From Variovorax sp. OAS795 (GTDB lineage Bacteria > Pseudomonadota > Gammaproteobacteria > Burkholderiales > Burkholderiaceae_C), in NCBI RefSeq assembly GCF_040546685.1, contig NZ_JBEPOH010000001.1, positions 2,418,001-2,482,000 of the forward strand: DNA of 64,000 nt, written 5' to 3'. How positions within the stretch are numbered: position 1 is the stretch's first letter; every line of letters begins with the position of its first letter. The notes under the pieces were generated by a model, which saw nothing but the letters and a program-made list of their open reading frames with translations, was not told the DNA's origin and searched no databases. Made by a program: the position numbers and the translations under genes. Below are positions 25,084-34,691 of the stretch, one piece after another.

Positions 25084-25557
25084 ATGGAATACCTCGTCCT
25101 GAAATACGTGCACGTGATCTCGTCGACCCTGCTGTTCGGCACCGGCATCGGATCGGCGTTCTACCTGCTGGCCACCACGCTCTCGCGCGACGTGCGGGCG
25201 GTGGCGGTGGTGTCGCGCATGGTGGTGCGCGCCGACTGGCTTTTCACCGCCACCACGGCCGTGCTGCAGCCGGCCACGGGGCTCTGGCTCGTGCACCGCA
25301 TGGGCATGCCGCTGTCCACGCCGTGGCTCATGGCCTCGCTGGCCTGCTATGCGCTGGCCATCGCGTGCTGGCTGCCGGTGGTGTGGCTGCAGATGCGGCT
25401 GCGCGACCTGGCGGCCCAAGCGGCGCGCGAGGGCGTGCCACTGGGCCCGCGCTACTGGTTCTTCTTCAAGTGCTGGGTGGCACTGGGCGTGCCGGCCTTC
25501 TTTCTTTTCCTCGCGCTGTTCTGGCTGATGATCGCCAAGCCCGCGCTCGGCGCCTGA
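25084..25557 (+). CDS. DUF2269-family integral membrane protein
   Basis: 157 residues with four membrane helices and the DUF2269 features KYVHVISSTLLFGTGIGSAFY and a long amphipathic loop RLRDLAAQAAREG. It starts seven bases after the SDR-DoxX gene and is probably co-expressed with it. Function unknown. Confidence 0.88.
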   Translation: MEYLVLKYVHVISSTLLFGTGIGSAFYLLATTLSRDVRAVAVVSRMVVRADWLFTATTAVLQPATGLWLVHRMGMPLSTPWLMASLACYALAIACWLPVVWLQMRLRDLAAQAAREGVPLGPRYWFFFKCWVALGVPAFFLFLALFWLMIAKPALGA

Positions 25558-25818
25558 TCAGGCGGCTGCTTTCGCGCGCTCGATGATCCCCTGCACCGCG
25601 CAGGAAAGGCTCGAGAGATAGCGCGCATCGGCCGAGAACGACCGGCTCATGGCCCTGACGAGCTGGTCGAAGTCCTCGTCGCCGGGGACATTCGCGGCAT
25701 CGCTCTTCCTGCGCGAGAGCGCTTCATTGATGCGCTTCTGCACCCGCATGTAGTCTGCGCGCAGCAGCACGCTGCGCGCCAGCAGGACGTCCAGGTTCAA
25801 ATGGTCCAGTGCGGTCAT
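25558..25818 (-). CDS. Hypothetical soluble protein, 86 residues
   Basis: ATG 25818 is preceded by AAGGAA. The protein is predicted all helical (LNLDVLLARSVLLRADYMRVQKR, DFDQLVRAMSRSFSADARYL). It is convergent with the DUF2269 gene and the stop codons meet without a gap. No family recognised. Confidence 0.7.
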   Translation of the reverse strand: MTALDHLNLDVLLARSVLLRADYMRVQKRINEALSRRKSDAANVPGDEDFDQLVRAMSRSFSADARYLSSLSCAVQGIIERAKAAA

Positions 25819-25863
25819 GGATGTTCCTTTCGTGTTCTTCTGGAACGACCGGCATCCTCGGTC

Positions 25864-26769
25864 TCAGCCCAGCGCCGTATCCAGCACCATCATCAGCACG
25901 AAGCCGAGCATCAATCCGCCGGTCGCGAACGCCTCGTGTCCTTGCCTGTGGGATTCGGGAATGATCTCGTGGCTGATGACGAACAGCATGGCCCCGGCTG
26001 CGAGCGCCAGCCCCCACGGCAGCAGGCTGGCCATCAGCGTGACCACGGTCGCGCCCAGCACGGCCATGGCGGGTTCCACCAGGCCCGATGCAACGCCCAG
26101 GCCCACGGACAGGAGACGCCCATAGCCCACGCCGCGCAGCGCGAGCGCCACCACCATGCCTTCGGGAACGTCCTGGATCGAGATGCCGGTCGCCAGCGCG
26201 CCGGCCGCCACCGGATCGGAGCCCGCGAAGGCGACGCCGATGGCCAGGCCTTCGGGCAGGTTGTGCAGCGCGATCGCCAGCACGAAGAGCCAGACCCGCT
26301 TCAATTTCATGGCCTTGGGACCTTCCAGTCCTTTCACGAAGTGCTCGTGCGGCACCAGCCGGTCGATGGCCAGCAGCAGTGCGGCACCCAGCAGCACGCC
26401 CGCACCCACGATGCCGCCCGCACCCCAGGACCCTGCACCTTGCAAGCGCGCTGCCTGCAGGGCCGGAATCACCAGCGAGAACGAGGTGGCCGCCAGCATC
26501 ACGCCCGCGCCGAAGCCCAGCATGCTGTCGTAGATGCGCTGGGAGAATTGCTGCGACAGCAGCACCGGGATCGTGCCCAGCGCCGTGGCCAGTGCCGCAA
26601 GGCTGCCGCCCACCAGGGCGCCGCGCACGCGCGCATCGCCGCTCGCAATCGCTTCCACCGCTTCGAACGCGAGGAGGCCCAGGCCGACCGCCACAATGGC
26701 AAAACCCACGCCGCGCCGCAACGGACGCATCCGGGGACCGCGCGCAAACAGCAGATCAAGCGTCGTCAT
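25864..26769 (-). CDS. ZIP-family divalent metal transporter
   Basis: 301 residues from ATG 26769 with eight membrane helices. The metal-path motifs are HNLPEG in helix 4 and HEIIPE in helix 5, both complete, and a histidine/glutamate segment (PHEHFVKG) lies in the variable loop. ZIP proteins import zinc, iron or manganese. With a manganese catalase elsewhere in the window manganese is tempting but unproven. No regulator is adjacent. Confidence 0.9.
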   Translation of the reverse strand: MTTLDLLFARGPRMRPLRRGVGFAIVAVGLGLLAFEAVEAIASGDARVRGALVGGSLAALATALGTIPVLLSQQFSQRIYDSMLGFGAGVMLAATSFSLVIPALQAARLQGAGSWGAGGIVGAGVLLGAALLLAIDRLVPHEHFVKGLEGPKAMKLKRVWLFVLAIALHNLPEGLAIGVAFAGSDPVAAGALATGISIQDVPEGMVVALALRGVGYGRLLSVGLGVASGLVEPAMAVLGATVVTLMASLLPWGLALAAGAMLFVISHEIIPESHRQGHEAFATGGLMLGFVLMMVLDTALG

Positions 26770-26943
26770 CTTCGACCAAGAGGAAAATGCCCGCAAAAAA
26801 GGCGGCGGCCACCACGGCCGCCGCCAAACTCGCACCCACGTGAACCAGGTCGTCGAGCTGGTGTTGTCCACCTGGCTCGAAGATTCCGGTTGGCCTCGCT
26901 GGCGCTGCGTAGGAACCTTTCTCATGTGGGCAGGTTGCGCAGA

Positions 26944-27372
26944 CTACAAGCGGCCCGGGGCCTGGCGCGCCGGCAATCGCTCGAGCAGGTCGGCGAGGAA
27001 CTCCTGCTGCCGGACCGGCGACACCCACAAGTCGCCATGGGCGCAGCGAAGAAGAATGCGGTCGGACGACAGCGCCGGCGCCCACGCCCAGCCTTGCGCC
27101 GGCGTCGCTTCCAGGATCTCTGCGTACGGGATGTGGCGAATGAAGAAGCCAGCCTGCACGCTGAGCGCCTCGGTCCGCAGCGTATAGCGGCACGGAACCG
27201 CCATGCAGACGAAGGCCAGGGCCACGGCCGTGGCAAGGCTGCGCATCAGATGCGACAGGGCGGGGTCTTGCCCGCGCAATGCCAGGGCCGCGATGTAGGC
27301 CAGCAGGCAGGAAAGCGCCAGCACGATCCAGACCCCCGCCACCTTGGAGCGATAGCTTTGCATGGGGACCAC
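26944..27372 (-). CDS. Bacterial PH-domain (bPH) membrane protein
   Basis: 142 residues from GTG 27372, chosen because AGGAGGT lies six bases upstream; ATG 27363 is the alternative. Two membrane helices (about 12-60) precede a small PH-like domain: YTLRTEALSVQAGFFIRHIPY, EILEATPAQ, DRILLRC and VSPVRQQEFLADL. Such proteins are membrane-anchored with unknown ligand. It follows the PRTase/kinase-like gene on the same strand, 32 bases away. Confidence 0.75.
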   Translation of the reverse strand: MVPMQSYRSKVAGVWIVLALSCLLAYIAALALRGQDPALSHLMRSLATAVALAFVCMAVPCRYTLRTEALSVQAGFFIRHIPYAEILEATPAQGWAWAPALSSDRILLRCAHGDLWVSPVRQQEFLADLLERLPARQAPGRL

Positions 27373-27404
27373 GGCAGCACCTCCTGGGGTTTTCGCGCGC
27401 GGCT

Positions 27405-29153
27405 TCAGCGCAGTGCCAGATGACGGCGCAACGCGCACGCATAGCGCTCGCGCTGGGCCGCGAGGCGTGACCGCTCGACGGCAACGCGGGCGTCCTGCGC
27501 GGCCATTTCGTAGTGGCCGAGCTGGAACGCGAGGTAGGCGGGCATGTAGAAGGCCAGCAGTTCCGCGTCGATCGCGCAGCCCTCTTGCAAGAGGCCGTCG
27601 CGCAGCCGCGCCACCTCGGAGTCGGCAAGCCCGAACTCGGCCGCGGCGCCTGCCACGTCCCAGGCCGGATCCTGGCAGCCGACGAGGTCGTGGCCCGCGT
27701 GATGGTCCACCGCATCGGTCTTCAGGATGGCCGCGCTGCTCGCCAGCCACTCCCATGCGTGCATGCGGTTGTCGGTGCGCACGCGCTGCACGCGATGCCC
27801 CAGCCGCGTGGCGTCGCGCGCGAAGCCGTCCCAAGCATGCGCACTGTGGGTGCCCAGGGCTTCGCTGCAGTTCTGCCGGCCCATGTCGCACAAGGCCTGC
27901 AAGGAGGCGCCGCTTTCATCCGGCGCCGGAAACGTGCGGGCCCGGAAAGCGATGTAGCGCGCCAGGTGCGCGACCAACCGGGCACGCAGGGCGGCGTCAC
28001 CCAGGCGGCCCGCCGAGAGCGGTGCCATGCCGCCGTGCCAGCGCTCCACCATGAACCCGTGGCAGAGCCCCGCCACCGCGGGAGAGAAGCCCGCCTCCGC
28101 AAGTGCCCTGGCGCAACCGAAGCGCTCGCGTGCGCCGTGTCCGAGCCCGATGAACTTCACGAGCCAGCTGCCGTCGCGCGCGGGGGCCAGGAACTTGCGG
28201 CGCTCCTGCCACGGGTGAGCCGGCGCAAGCTCGCCGCCTGCATGCGCACCGCGCCATCCGCCGCCGGTCACTTCCAAGAGCGGCGTGTGCAGCGGGCCCA
28301 CGATGGCTTCGACCCAGCTTTGCAGCCGATGGGCCGGATCGGCCGCCTGCAGGATCAGTTCGTCCGTGCTCACCCCATGCATCGGAGCCTGCGCCCACAA
28401 CGCGCGCGTGCCGGGGCTCGCCTGCGCGCCGGGCCCGTTGCCGTGGCCGGGAAAGAGATGGATGCGCTCCGGCGGCACGCCTTCGCCCTGCAGCTGCCGC
28501 ACCACGCCCGCCATCGACGATCCCGAGAGACCGGGCCCCTCGTCGACGATGGCGTGATGCGCATCCCGCGTCGAAAGCGGTGCACCGCGCCAGGCGACAC
28601 GGCGATCGAAGGGGTGGCCGGTCGGCCGCACGGTGATGGGCGAGCGGTCCCCCAGTGCAACCGCCACCATGGCCGCCAGGCTGGTGCCGATGCTTCGGAG
28701 CCCGATGACGCGCCAGGGCCGGCGCTGCATCCGCTGCGCCGCGACGAAGTAGCTTTCGGGATACAGCGCGTAGAACGCATAGCCTTCCGGCTGCTTCACG
28801 TCGATGTCGATGGAAGGCAGCACGGCCGCGCACGGCGTGACCGGGTCATCGAGCATTTGCAGGGGCCCTGAGAAAGCGGAGGTCCAGGACTTCGCGCACA
28901 GCGCGGCCATGGCCATCGCCAATGCCATGGCGCCATCCGTTTCGGGCGAACGCGCATCCTGCTTTCCTTCGGCCTCGAAGCGCGCATCCGCGAGGCCTTG
29001 TGCCAGTTCGCCGGCCTCGATCAAGGCATCCACGAGCACGCCATGGCGCCCGATGCCGGGGGGCATGGCGCGCGCCGCCGCGAGCTGCGTGCGCAGCCGC
29101 GCCAGCTTGCGCGCGACCGGCTCCCGCCGCGTGGCGTCTCCATAGACGAGCAT
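27405..29153 (-). CDS. Uncharacterised protein with PRTase-like and kinase-like domains
   Basis: 582 residues from ATG 29153. The middle has features of a type I phosphoribosyltransferase: a strand-loop LRSIGTSLAAMVAVAL (152-167) and a PRPP-loop-like AIVDEGPGLSGSS (201-213). The C-terminal half resembles a degenerate aminoglycoside-phosphotransferase-type kinase (SWLVKFIGLG near residue 335, then DPAWDVAGAAAEFGL, where the family has D.AWDLA). I recognise no closer family. It is coupled to the upstream phosphatase through a TGATG stop/start. The set points to synthesis and removal of a phosphorylated, ribose-linked signal or cofactor, but this is inference. Confidence 0.7.
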   Translation of the reverse strand: MLVYGDATRREPVARKLARLRTQLAAARAMPPGIGRHGVLVDALIEAGELAQGLADARFEAEGKQDARSPETDGAMALAMAMAALCAKSWTSAFSGPLQMLDDPVTPCAAVLPSIDIDVKQPEGYAFYALYPESYFVAAQRMQRRPWRVIGLRSIGTSLAAMVAVALGDRSPITVRPTGHPFDRRVAWRGAPLSTRDAHHAIVDEGPGLSGSSMAGVVRQLQGEGVPPERIHLFPGHGNGPGAQASPGTRALWAQAPMHGVSTDELILQAADPAHRLQSWVEAIVGPLHTPLLEVTGGGWRGAHAGGELAPAHPWQERRKFLAPARDGSWLVKFIGLGHGARERFGCARALAEAGFSPAVAGLCHGFMVERWHGGMAPLSAGRLGDAALRARLVAHLARYIAFRARTFPAPDESGASLQALCDMGRQNCSEALGTHSAHAWDGFARDATRLGHRVQRVRTDNRMHAWEWLASSAAILKTDAVDHHAGHDLVGCQDPAWDVAGAAAEFGLADSEVARLRDGLLQEGCAIDAELLAFYMPAYLAFQLGHYEMAAQDARVAVERSRLAAQRERYACALRRHLALR

Positions 29154-29692
29154 CAGCGGCCCCGCAGGTCGCGGTATGCAATGGCCTGGAACGCGTCGAA
29201 ATCGGGGATGTCCCAGGCCTTGCGCTGAAGTTCGCGATGGCGGCGCAGCCATTCGCTCCAGCAGGCGAACTGCGCGGGCGAGGGCGAGACCAGGGCCCTG
29301 CGGCTCTTCATGCGTTCGAGTGCATCCAGCGGCGCCTCGCCGCGCCACACCATCACGCAGAGCGCGAGCGTGGCCGAGCGGCCGATGCCGTGCTCGCAAT
29401 GGATCAGCACGCGTTCGCCGCGGTCGAGCGCGGCATCGGCAAAGGCCACGCCATGGTCGAGCTGCGCAGCATCGACGCCGCACATGTCCTCGGTCGGCAG
29501 GTGCAGCAGCGTGATCCCGTGCCGCTGGAGCAGGGCCTCGTCGTCCCTGGCCTCTTCGCGCAGGTCGACCACCGCACGGATGCCGTACGAACTCGCAAGC
29601 TCTTGCGCGCGCTCGGACGGAAAGCTGCCGCCCACCGCGAGCTGCTGCGTGATCCAGCTGAAATTGGGTTTCCACGTCTTCATCGCCATCAT
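29153..29692 (-). CDS. Dual-specificity (tyrosine/serine-threonine) protein phosphatase
   Basis: 179 residues. The CX5R active site is HCEHGIGRSA with C99 and R105, and the general acid is D69 in LPTEDM. VVDLREEARDDE near residue 41 is the usual DSP core strand. It is the first gene of a unit with the PRTase/kinase-like protein (one-base overlap). A sigma-54-like site lies at 29707-29721, so close that the predicted transcript would start only about four bases before this ATG; a later ATG (29683) could then be used. Confidence 0.88.
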   Translation of the reverse strand: MMAMKTWKPNFSWITQQLAVGGSFPSERAQELASSYGIRAVVDLREEARDDEALLQRHGITLLHLPTEDMCGVDAAQLDHGVAFADAALDRGERVLIHCEHGIGRSATLALCVMVWRGEAPLDALERMKSRRALVSPSPAQFACWSEWLRRHRELQRKAWDIPDFDAFQAIAYRDLRGR

Positions 29693-29706
29693 CGGATGAG
29701 TGTCTC

Positions 29707-29721
29707 GGCAATCGGCGTGCC
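29707..29721 (-). promoter_or_regulatory. Sigma-54-like site upstream of the phosphatase unit
   Basis: On the minus strand GGCACG-CCGA-TTGCC: the GG and GC are ten bases apart as sigma-54 requires. It is one of ten similar intergenic sites in this window. Distance to the start codon is unusually short. Confidence 0.55.
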
Positions 29722-29884
29722 CGGTGCAGTCGGCGTTCGCTTCTGCGTGTGCGGCAAGGCCCTGCTCATCAATGGGATCAACCTCGGTCCACGGTGGTGT
29801 CCTGTTCCTTCTCCGAAAAAAATCTGCTAGGTTTTTTCAACACGCTTACACCACACGCAACTGCGAACTTCACCGCCCCCTTTC

Positions 29885-31270
29885 ATGAAAATCTCAGTCC
29901 TCGGTACCGGCTATGTGGGTCTCGTCACGGGCAGCTGCCTGGCGGAGCTCGGCAATGAAGTTTTCTGCTTCGACGTCGACCAGCGCAAGGTGGAGATCCT
30001 CCAGTCGGGTGGCGTGCCGATCCACGAAGAGGGACTGCCGCAGCTCATCGAACGCAACGTGCGCACGGGGCGCCTGCACTTCACCACCGACGTTGCGCGC
30101 GCCGTGCACCATGGCGACCTGATCTTCATCGCGGCCGGCACGCCGCCCGGCCAGGATGGCAGCGCCGATCTGCAGTACGTGATCGCGGCGGGCCGCAGCA
30201 TCGGGCGCCACATGCAAGGCTTCAAGGTGGTGGTGGAGAAGTCGACCGTGCCGGTGGGCACTGCCGGCAAGCTGCGCGCCGCCATCGAGGAAGAGTTGTC
30301 GCAGCGGCGCAGCAATGGCGACCACGCGGCCGGCAGCGGCCTGCACGGCGTTCCCGTGGCGATCGTGTCGAACCCGGAGTTCCTGAAGGAAGGCGCCGCG
30401 GTCGACGACTTCATGCGGCCCGACCGCATCGTGGTCGGAACCGAACCCGGCGAGGAGGGACGCCAGGCGCGCGAGGTGATGACGCGCCTGTATGCGCCGT
30501 TCAACCGCCAGCGCGACCGCATGATCCACATGGACGTGAAGGCGGCCGAATTCACCAAGTACGCCGCCAACGCGATGCTCGCCACACGCATCAGCTTCAT
30601 GAACGAACTCGCCAACCTCGCCGAGAAGGTGGGCGTCGACATCGAGCAGGTGCGCCGCGGCGTCGGCTCCGATCCCCGCATCGGCTACAGCTTTCTCTAT
30701 GCGGGCCTGGGCTACGGCGGCAGCTGTTTTCCCAAGGACGTGCAGGCGCTGGTGCACACCGCCGCCACGCATGGCCAGCGGCTGCACGTGCTGGAGGCCG
30801 TGCGCGCGGTGAACGACGCCCAGAAGCTGGTGCTGATCGAGAAGATCGTGCGCCGCTTCGGCGAAGACCTGCGCGGACGGCGCTTCGGCATCTGGGGCCT
30901 GGCCTTCAAGCCCGACACCGACGACATGCGCGAAGCGCCGAGCCGCATCGTGATCAAGGCCCTGCTGGTGCGCGGGGCGGAGGTGGTCGCCCACGATCCG
31001 GTGGCCATCCCCGAGGCGCGCCGCGTGCTTGCCAGCGACCTCGACGGCATGCCCGAGCTGCTGGCGCGCCTCAGCTATGTCGACAACCCGATGCAGGCGG
31101 CCGAGGACGCCGATGCGCTCGTGGTCCTCACGGACTGGAAGGCGTTCAAGAGCCCGAGCTTCAGCGCGCTGAAGACGGCGCTGCGCCAGCCGCTGATCTT
31201 CGATGGCCGCAACCTCTACGACCCGGAGATCCGCTCGCAGGGTTTCGACTACCTGGCCATCGGGCGCTGA
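29885..31270 (+). CDS. ugd: UDP-glucose 6-dehydrogenase
   Basis: 461 residues. The NAD loop is [17 protein letters not shown], the central domain has [12 protein letters not shown], and the catalytic cysteine is C281 in [10 protein letters not shown]. It oxidises UDP-glucose to UDP-glucuronate in the cytoplasm. The next gene converts UDP-glucuronate to UDP-xylose, so the two supply a pentose nucleotide sugar for the glycosyltransferases further on. It opens the glycan cluster. Confidence 0.95.
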   Translation: MKISVLGTGYVGLVTGSCLAELGNEVFCFDVDQRKVEILQSGGVPIHEEGLPQLIERNVRTGRLHFTTDVARAVHHGDLIFIAAGTPPGQDGSADLQYVIAAGRSIGRHMQGFKVVVEKSTVPVGTAGKLRAAIEEELSQRRSNGDHAAGSGLHGVPVAIVSNPEFLKEGAAVDDFMRPDRIVVGTEPGEEGRQAREVMTRLYAPFNRQRDRMIHMDVKAAEFTKYAANAMLATRISFMNELANLAEKVGVDIEQVRRGVGSDPRIGYSFLYAGLGYGGSCFPKDVQALVHTAATHGQRLHVLEAVRAVNDAQKLVLIEKIVRRFGEDLRGRRFGIWGLAFKPDTDDMREAPSRIVIKALLVRGAEVVAHDPVAIPEARRVLASDLDGMPELLARLSYVDNPMQAAEDADALVVLTDWKAFKSPSFSALKTALRQPLIFDGRNLYDPEIRSQGFDYLAIGR

Positions 31271-31322
31271 AATGATCCCGCCGTGCGGCGCGTAAATGAA
31301 CAAAAGGAACAAGGAGAACGAT

Positions 31323-32372
31323 ATGCGCATCTACAACACCCAACGCCGCATCCTCGTGACCGGAGGCGCAGGCTTCCTGGGCAGCCACCTGTGCGAGCGC
31401 CTGCTGGCGCAGGGCCACGACGTTCTGTGCGTGGACAACTTCTTCACCGGCACGCGGCGCAACGTGGAGCACCTGCTCGGCAATCCGCACTTCGAGCTCA
31501 TGCGCCATGACGTGACCCTGCCGCTGTACGTGGAAGTGGACCAGGTCTACAACCTCGCGTGCCCCGCGTCGCCGGTGCACTACCAGCATGATCCGGTGCA
31601 GACCACCAAGACCAGCGTGCACGGCGCCATCAACATGCTGGGCCTCGCCAAGCGCGTGCATGCGCGCATCCTGCAGGCCTCGACCAGCGAGGTGTATGGC
31701 GACCCGGACGTGCACCCGCAGCCCGAGAGCTACTGGGGCAAGGTCAACCCCATCGGCGTGCGCAGCTGCTACGACGAGGGCAAGCGCTGCGCCGAGACGC
31801 TGTTCTTCGACTACCACCGCCAGCACGGCGTGGACATCCGCGTGGCGCGCATCTTCAACACCTATGGTCCGCGCATGCATCCGCGGGACGGCCGCGTGGT
31901 GTCGAACTTCATCGTGCAGGCGCTTTGCGGCAATCCGATCACCATCTACGGCGAGGGCCTGCAGACACGCAGCTTCTGCTTCGTCGACGACCTGGTGGAG
32001 GGGCTCGAGCGCTTCATGGAGTCCAGCACAGGCGCGGGCCCGGTGAACATCGGCAACCCGGTGGAGTTCACCGTGCGCGAGCTCGCGATGCTGGTGATCC
32101 GTCTCACGGGCTCGTCGTCGAAGCTCGCGTTCGCGCCGCTGCCGTCGGACGATCCCTTGCAGCGCCGGCCCGACATCCGGCTCGCCAAGGAGATGTTCGG
32201 CTGGCAGCCCAGCGTGCAGCTGGAGGAGGGCCTGCGCAAGACCATCGAGTACTTCGACGGCCTGCTCTCGGCCGGCGAACTTCCCGTGGTTCAGCGTGCC
32301 GGCGCGCGCGGCGGTGCCGTGGTGCCGGCATCGGCGAACGGCATCACCGTGCACGCCCGGCTGGACGCGTAG
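31323..32372 (+). CDS. UDP-glucuronate decarboxylase (UDP-xylose synthase type)
   Basis: 349 residues from ATG 31323, with AAGGAGAACGAT in front. SDR features: [16 protein letters not shown] at residue 13, [21 protein letters not shown] and the catalytic SCYDEGKR (YxxxK). The pattern is that of UXS-type decarboxylases. It lies 52 bases after ugd. Its last 82 bases overlap, in antisense, the 3' end of the glycosidase-like gene. Confidence 0.92.
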   Translation: MRIYNTQRRILVTGGAGFLGSHLCERLLAQGHDVLCVDNFFTGTRRNVEHLLGNPHFELMRHDVTLPLYVEVDQVYNLACPASPVHYQHDPVQTTKTSVHGAINMLGLAKRVHARILQASTSEVYGDPDVHPQPESYWGKVNPIGVRSCYDEGKRCAETLFFDYHRQHGVDIRVARIFNTYGPRMHPRDGRVVSNFIVQALCGNPITIYGEGLQTRSFCFVDDLVEGLERFMESSTGAGPVNIGNPVEFTVRELAMLVIRLTGSSSKLAFAPLPSDDPLQRRPDIRLAKEMFGWQPSVQLEEGLRKTIEYFDGLLSAGELPVVQRAGARGGAVVPASANGITVHARLDA

Positions 32373-33247
32373 CGCCGGACCATCGCCGCGCAGAACTCGG
32401 CAAACTCCTCCGGCTGCTGCGGCGGGCTCGTGTGGTGCGGCGCGATGCCGCGGTGCTCGGGCGTGAAGCAGAAGGTGAGCGTGACGTCGAAATCTTCGAT
32501 CGCGCGCATCTGGCGGTCGAACCACTGCTCGGCGTTCGGGCGAAAGCTGTCGGCCCAGCTCAGGCCCGTGCGCAGGTGGCGCACGCCCAGGCGCTCGAGC
32601 CATCGCACCGCATCGTCCAGGCGGTGGTCCTCGAAGTGGAACCACTGGCAGATGCCCATGGCCGGTGTGCAGGCCGCGAACTGCTCGCACGCGCGCTTGG
32701 GCGTGCCGTCTTCGCGCAGCAGCCCCATGTGGAAGTGCCGGTAGTAGCTGGAGCCCTCGGCCTCGCGATGCCGCGTGGTGGCGGGCCAGGCCTGCGGCAG
32801 GTCGTACAGCGAATACCAGTAGATGCGCGGCACGCGGCCGATCAGCAGTTCGGCCGTTCGCCTGAGGCCGAACTCCTGTACCTCCTCGGCGCCGAAGGTC
32901 GAGACGCCGACCTCGGTCACCCACACCGGCAGGTGCGTGACGGCTTCGATCTCCGCGATGCGCGTGGGCCACTCGTGGATCTGCCAGTTGTTCCAGTCGA
33001 GCGGAAAGCCGTGCACCGCGACCGCATCGAGACCGTCGAGCACGCCGCGGTCGCGCAGCCCCGCCATGAAGTGCGCATCGATCGGCGAGATCCCGCCCAG
33101 CACCTGCGTGAGCGTGGCGTTCTCGGCGCGCACCGCCTGCGAGGCCAACTTGACCATCTGCGAGTAGGCCGACCAGCCGGGGTCGAGTTCGAGGTCCCAG
33201 TGCGACTTGTTGTTGGGTTCGTTCCAGAACTTGACCGCCTCGATCAT
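32291..33247 (-). CDS. Clan GH-A glycosidase-like protein with permuted barrel order
   Basis: 318 residues. The acid/base motif WNEP is at residues 8-11 and the nucleophile is E112 in WVTEVG, both typical of GH39/GH5-like TIM barrels. In a normal barrel three strands precede WNEP; here they are missing at the N-terminus and a matching segment ([14 protein letters not shown] at 220-233, [16 protein letters not shown] at 253-268) follows at the C-terminus instead. The order suggests a circular permutation. The start overlaps the inositol-phosphate synthase stop by four bases (ATGA), so no upstream half exists. Convergent with and overlapping the UXS gene. Possible roles are trimming or transglycosylation of the cluster's product. 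Confidence 0.8.
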   Translation of the reverse strand: MIEAVKFWNEPNNKSHWDLELDPGWSAYSQMVKLASQAVRAENATLTQVLGGISPIDAHFMAGLRDRGVLDGLDAVAVHGFPLDWNNWQIHEWPTRIAEIEAVTHLPVWVTEVGVSTFGAEEVQEFGLRRTAELLIGRVPRIYWYSLYDLPQAWPATTRHREAEGSSYYRHFHMGLLREDGTPKRACEQFAACTPAMGICQWFHFEDHRLDDAVRWLERLGVRHLRTGLSWADSFRPNAEQWFDRQMRAIEDFDVTLTFCFTPEHRGIAPHHTSPPQQPEEFAEFCAAMVRRYASSRACTVMPFADAGTTAPPRAPAR

Positions 33248-34395
33248 GCGAGCTTGCTCCCCTTGGCGTGACGTGCGGCGGGCTGGTGCATGCGCGGCCG
33301 CGGCACGGGCGGCGCGGCGGCTTCGGCGTCGCCGCGGATGAAAGCCTCGACCAGTTCGCGGGCCTCGTCGTCGGTGAACTGCTGCGGCGGCGACTTCATG
33401 AAGTAGCTCGAAGGCGCGAGCACCGCGCCGCCCACGCCCCGGTCCATCGCGAGCTTCGCGCAGCGCACTGCGTCGATCACCACGCCGGCCGAGTTCGGCG
33501 AATCCCACACCTCGAGCTTGACCTCGCACTGCAGCGGCACGTTGCCGAAGGTCGTGCCCTCCATGCGGATGTAGCACCACTTGCGGTCGGCCAGCCACGG
33601 CACGTGGTCGCTCGGCCCCACGTGCACGTCGGAGCCCTTCATGGGGTGCCCCAGCTGACTGGTCACGGCCTGCGTCTTCGAGATCTTCTTGGACAGCAGC
33701 CGCTCGCGCTCCAGCATGTTGAGGAAGTCGGTGTTGCCGCCGAAGTTCAGCTGGTAGGTGCGGTCGAGCCGCACGCCGCGCTTCCTGAACAGGTCGGTGA
33801 GGATGCGGTGCACGATGGTGGCGCCCACCTGCGACTTGATGTCGTCGCCGATGATGGGCAGGCCGCGCTCGGCAAAGCGCCGCTCCCATTCGGGCCGCGA
33901 GGCGATGAACACCGGCACGCAATTGACGAAGGCGCAGCCCGCTTCCAGCACCTGCTCCGCATACCACTGCGTGGCCTTCTCGGAGCCCACCGGCAGGTAG
34001 GACACCACCACGTCGGTGCGCGTCTCCTTCAGGATCTTTGCGACGTTCCGGGCCTTGCCCGGTGCGAGCGGCACCACGTCCTTCAGGTAGGTGCCGATGC
34101 CGTCGTGCACAGGGCCGCGCTGCACCGTGACGCCGAGCCTGGGCACATCGGCAAAGCGGATGGTGTTGTTGGGCTCCGCATAGATGGCTTCGCCGAGGTC
34201 GCGGCCGACCTTGTGCGCATGCACGTCGAAGGCCGCGCTGAACTCGATGTCCGACGGGCGATAGCCCGCGAGGTCCAGGTGCATCAGCCCGGGAATGAAG
34301 TCGCTGCCCTCGGCGTTGCCATAGAACTGGACGCCCTGAACGAGCGAGGAGGCGCAGTTGCCCACACCGACGATTGCGACACGTATCTTGTTCAT
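33244..34395 (-). CDS. ino1: Inositol-3-phosphate synthase
   Basis: 383 residues of the prokaryotic myo-inositol-1-phosphate synthase type. NAD-binding [16 protein letters not shown] at residue 6, [29 protein letters not shown] and [12 protein letters not shown] are the key conserved blocks. It converts glucose 6-phosphate to inositol 3-phosphate. Bacterial copies often feed a special inositol product rather than phospholipids. ATG 34395 is chosen because the family N-terminus begins here. It is divergent from the epimerase genes and coupled to the glycosidase-like gene. Confidence 0.93.
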   Translation of the reverse strand: MNKIRVAIVGVGNCASSLVQGVQFYGNAEGSDFIPGLMHLDLAGYRPSDIEFSAAFDVHAHKVGRDLGEAIYAEPNNTIRFADVPRLGVTVQRGPVHDGIGTYLKDVVPLAPGKARNVAKILKETRTDVVVSYLPVGSEKATQWYAEQVLEAGCAFVNCVPVFIASRPEWERRFAERGLPIIGDDIKSQVGATIVHRILTDLFRKRGVRLDRTYQLNFGGNTDFLNMLERERLLSKKISKTQAVTSQLGHPMKGSDVHVGPSDHVPWLADRKWCYIRMEGTTFGNVPLQCEVKLEVWDSPNSAGVVIDAVRCAKLAMDRGVGGAVLAPSSYFMKSPPQQFTDDEARELVEAFIRGDAEAAAPPVPRPRMHQPAARHAKGSKLA

Positions 34396-34477
34396 GCTGG
34401 AACCCTTTTTCTTGAATGCCGCTGCGAGCGCGCGAAGCAGCATGGACGCTTTGTTGCTCGCCAATCTACGCCGGTTT

Positions 34478-34492
34478 TGCGCGCGGCGCGCA
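34478..34492. promoter_or_regulatory. 15-bp perfect palindrome in the divergent ino1/epimerase gap
   Basis: TGCGCGC-G-GCGCGCA. It lies in the 296-base gap between two divergent transcription units, 83 bases from ino1. It may be an operator; GC-rich background makes a chance palindrome possible. The rest of the gap (34396-34691) shows no gene. Confidence 0.3.
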
Positions 34493-34691
34493 CGCGAAAT
34501 CGCTTCAATGCACAGAGCCAACTCTGCAGTGGAGTAACAGGGCATCGCGCCTACACACAGGTAAGTACCTTCGCACATGGACGCGGCATCCTTTCGACGA
34601 ATTTCAAGGCTCGCCAAGGCGTTGGAAAAGCATGTGGAGCTCACTCCCGGCGCCCCGACGGCGGATCTGAACTCGAAGAAAAAGGGTCTTC

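Noticed and set aside
34478..34492. The GC palindrome as a strong regulator site
   Set aside because: In sequence this GC-rich a 7-bp inverted repeat arises easily; listed only with low confidence.
33244..34644. Longer start for the inositol-phosphate synthase about 80 residues upstream
   Set aside because: The extension is cysteine/serine/arginine-rich, lacks homology to the family and would fill the divergent promoter region.
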